Assembly (NCBI RefSeq): GCF_002583555.1 | Contig: NZ_BEGX01000002.1 | Location: forward strand, 62,001-126,000 | Length of the DNA stretch: 64,000 nucleotides | From: Pseudonocardia sp. N23 | GTDB taxonomy: Bacteria; Actinomycetota; Actinomycetes; Mycobacteriales; Pseudonocardiaceae | Reading direction: 5' to 3' | Shown: piece by piece, positions 63,594 to 64,000 of the stretch | How the letters are laid out: each line of letters opens with the position of its first letter | Numbering within the stretch: the stretch's first letter is position 1 | Translations under genes and position numbers: made by a program | Notes under the pieces: model-generated | Told to the model about the DNA's origin: nothing | What the model saw: the letters and a program-made list of their open reading frames with translations, nothing else | Databases searched by the model: none

Positions 63594-64000
63594 ACATGGG
63601 CAGTGGCCGGTCCGAGGCGTCGGTGAATCGTTGGGTCAGCCTGTCCTCGACCGCCACGACGCCCTCCAAGCGGGACACGAGGGCCACGGCGAGCTTCGCG
63701 TCCGACTGCTGGGGTACCTCTCCGGCCAGGGACACGACCCCGTCGTGCACATCTATCCTCAGCCCGGACGGGTCGACCAGCAGGATCCGCCGGAACACCT
63801 GGTCGGTGACCTCGGTCCGCAGGTCGTCGTCGTCGCGGAAGAAGACCCCGAGCACGTCCGACCTGCCGAGCACGCCGACCAGCCGGGAGACGCCGTCCTC
63901 GTCGGGATCGACGACCGCCAGCCATCCGACACCTCGCAGGCGCATGAGCCGGGACGCCTCGGCGACGGACACATCCGGGCGCACGCAGATCGCCGGGCTG
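63589..64000 (-). CDS. CBS plus BON domain protein (partial, N-terminus off the window)
   Basis: At least 136 residues before the stop at 63589; the start lies beyond 64000. Visible part: second CBS motif SPAICVRPDVSVAEASRLMR to LVGVLGRSDVLGVFF, then BON domain LRIDVHDGVVSLAGEVPQQS to EGVVAVEDRLTQRF. Paralogue of the protein at 37817, with nearly the same GVLGR-SDVL and SRLEGVVAVEDRLT segments. Confidence 0.85.
   Translation of the reverse strand, partial: SPAICVRPDVSVAEASRLMRLRGVGWLAVVDPDEDGVSRLVGVLGRSDVLGVFFRDDDDLRTEVTDQVFRRILLVDPSGLRIDVHDGVVSLAGEVPQQSDAKLAVALVSRLEGVVAVEDRLTQRFTDASDRPLPMF

Overview
The window is GC-rich DNA (by eye about 70 percent G+C) from an actinobacterium. GTG and TTG starts, 4-nt stop/start overlaps, a catechol branch typical of Pseudonocardiaceae and Rhodococcus, and a large DosR-type dormancy gene set point to Pseudonocardia or a close relative. 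Genus is an inference; there is no rRNA or tRNA in the window.

Region 1 (1-16.8 kb) is aromatic catabolism. A partial Baeyer-Villiger-type monooxygenase, a LuxR-family ATPase regulator, and a two-component pair next to an acyl-CoA synthetase precede a seven-gene minus-strand operon: pheA2 - pheA1 - catA - catB - catC - FMN adenylyltransferase-like gene - enol-lactonase. It should take phenol through catechol, cis,cis-muconate and muconolactone to 3-oxoadipate. A divergent IclR regulator faces it across two palindromes spaced 20 bp apart. Next come an Rrf2 regulator whose residues match the Glu/His/Cys/Cys cluster ligands of RsrR, an NDH-2-like flavoprotein and a cupin.

Region 2 (16.8-32 kb) is an unusual accessory block. 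A nitrilase remnant and a PPOX protein are followed by an aldehyde dehydrogenase, a class III CoA-transferase, and two plus-strand gene runs: cupin - PPOX - GATase1-like - LacI - ribokinase, then NAMPT - HAD phosphatase - PRPP synthetase - truncated LLM oxidoreductase - glutaryl-CoA dehydrogenase - LOG - nucleoside hydrolase. Together they can close a ribose cycle (PRPP, base ribotide, riboside, ribose, ribose 5-phosphate, PRPP) and feed a C5 dicarboxylate into glutaryl-CoA. My leading hypothesis is a pathway that activates a pyridine-type ring by phosphoribosylation and degrades it through glutarate. Nicotinamide salvage is the conservative reading. A recurring AAACGAYT motif lies upstream of the parts.

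Region 3 (32.2-64 kb) resembles the DosR (DevR) dormancy regulon of Mycobacterium tuberculosis collected into one island: a ribosome-hibernation-factor domain protein, one DevR-like regulator, two DevS/DosT-like GAF kinases, six universal stress proteins, four CBS proteins (two with BON domains), three Acg-type nitroreductases, a flavodoxin-like protein, a PPOX protein, an Rv2004c-like kinase, cytochrome bd oxidase (cydAB), a GAPDH, DoxX, DUF1003 and DUF1918 proteins, a thiolase-like/DUF35 pair and an ABC exporter sandwiched between two stress proteins. About 17 palindromes of the form GGGAC-N4-GTCCC, perfect or near-perfect, lie mostly 80-120 bp before start codons. They match the core of the DosR box.
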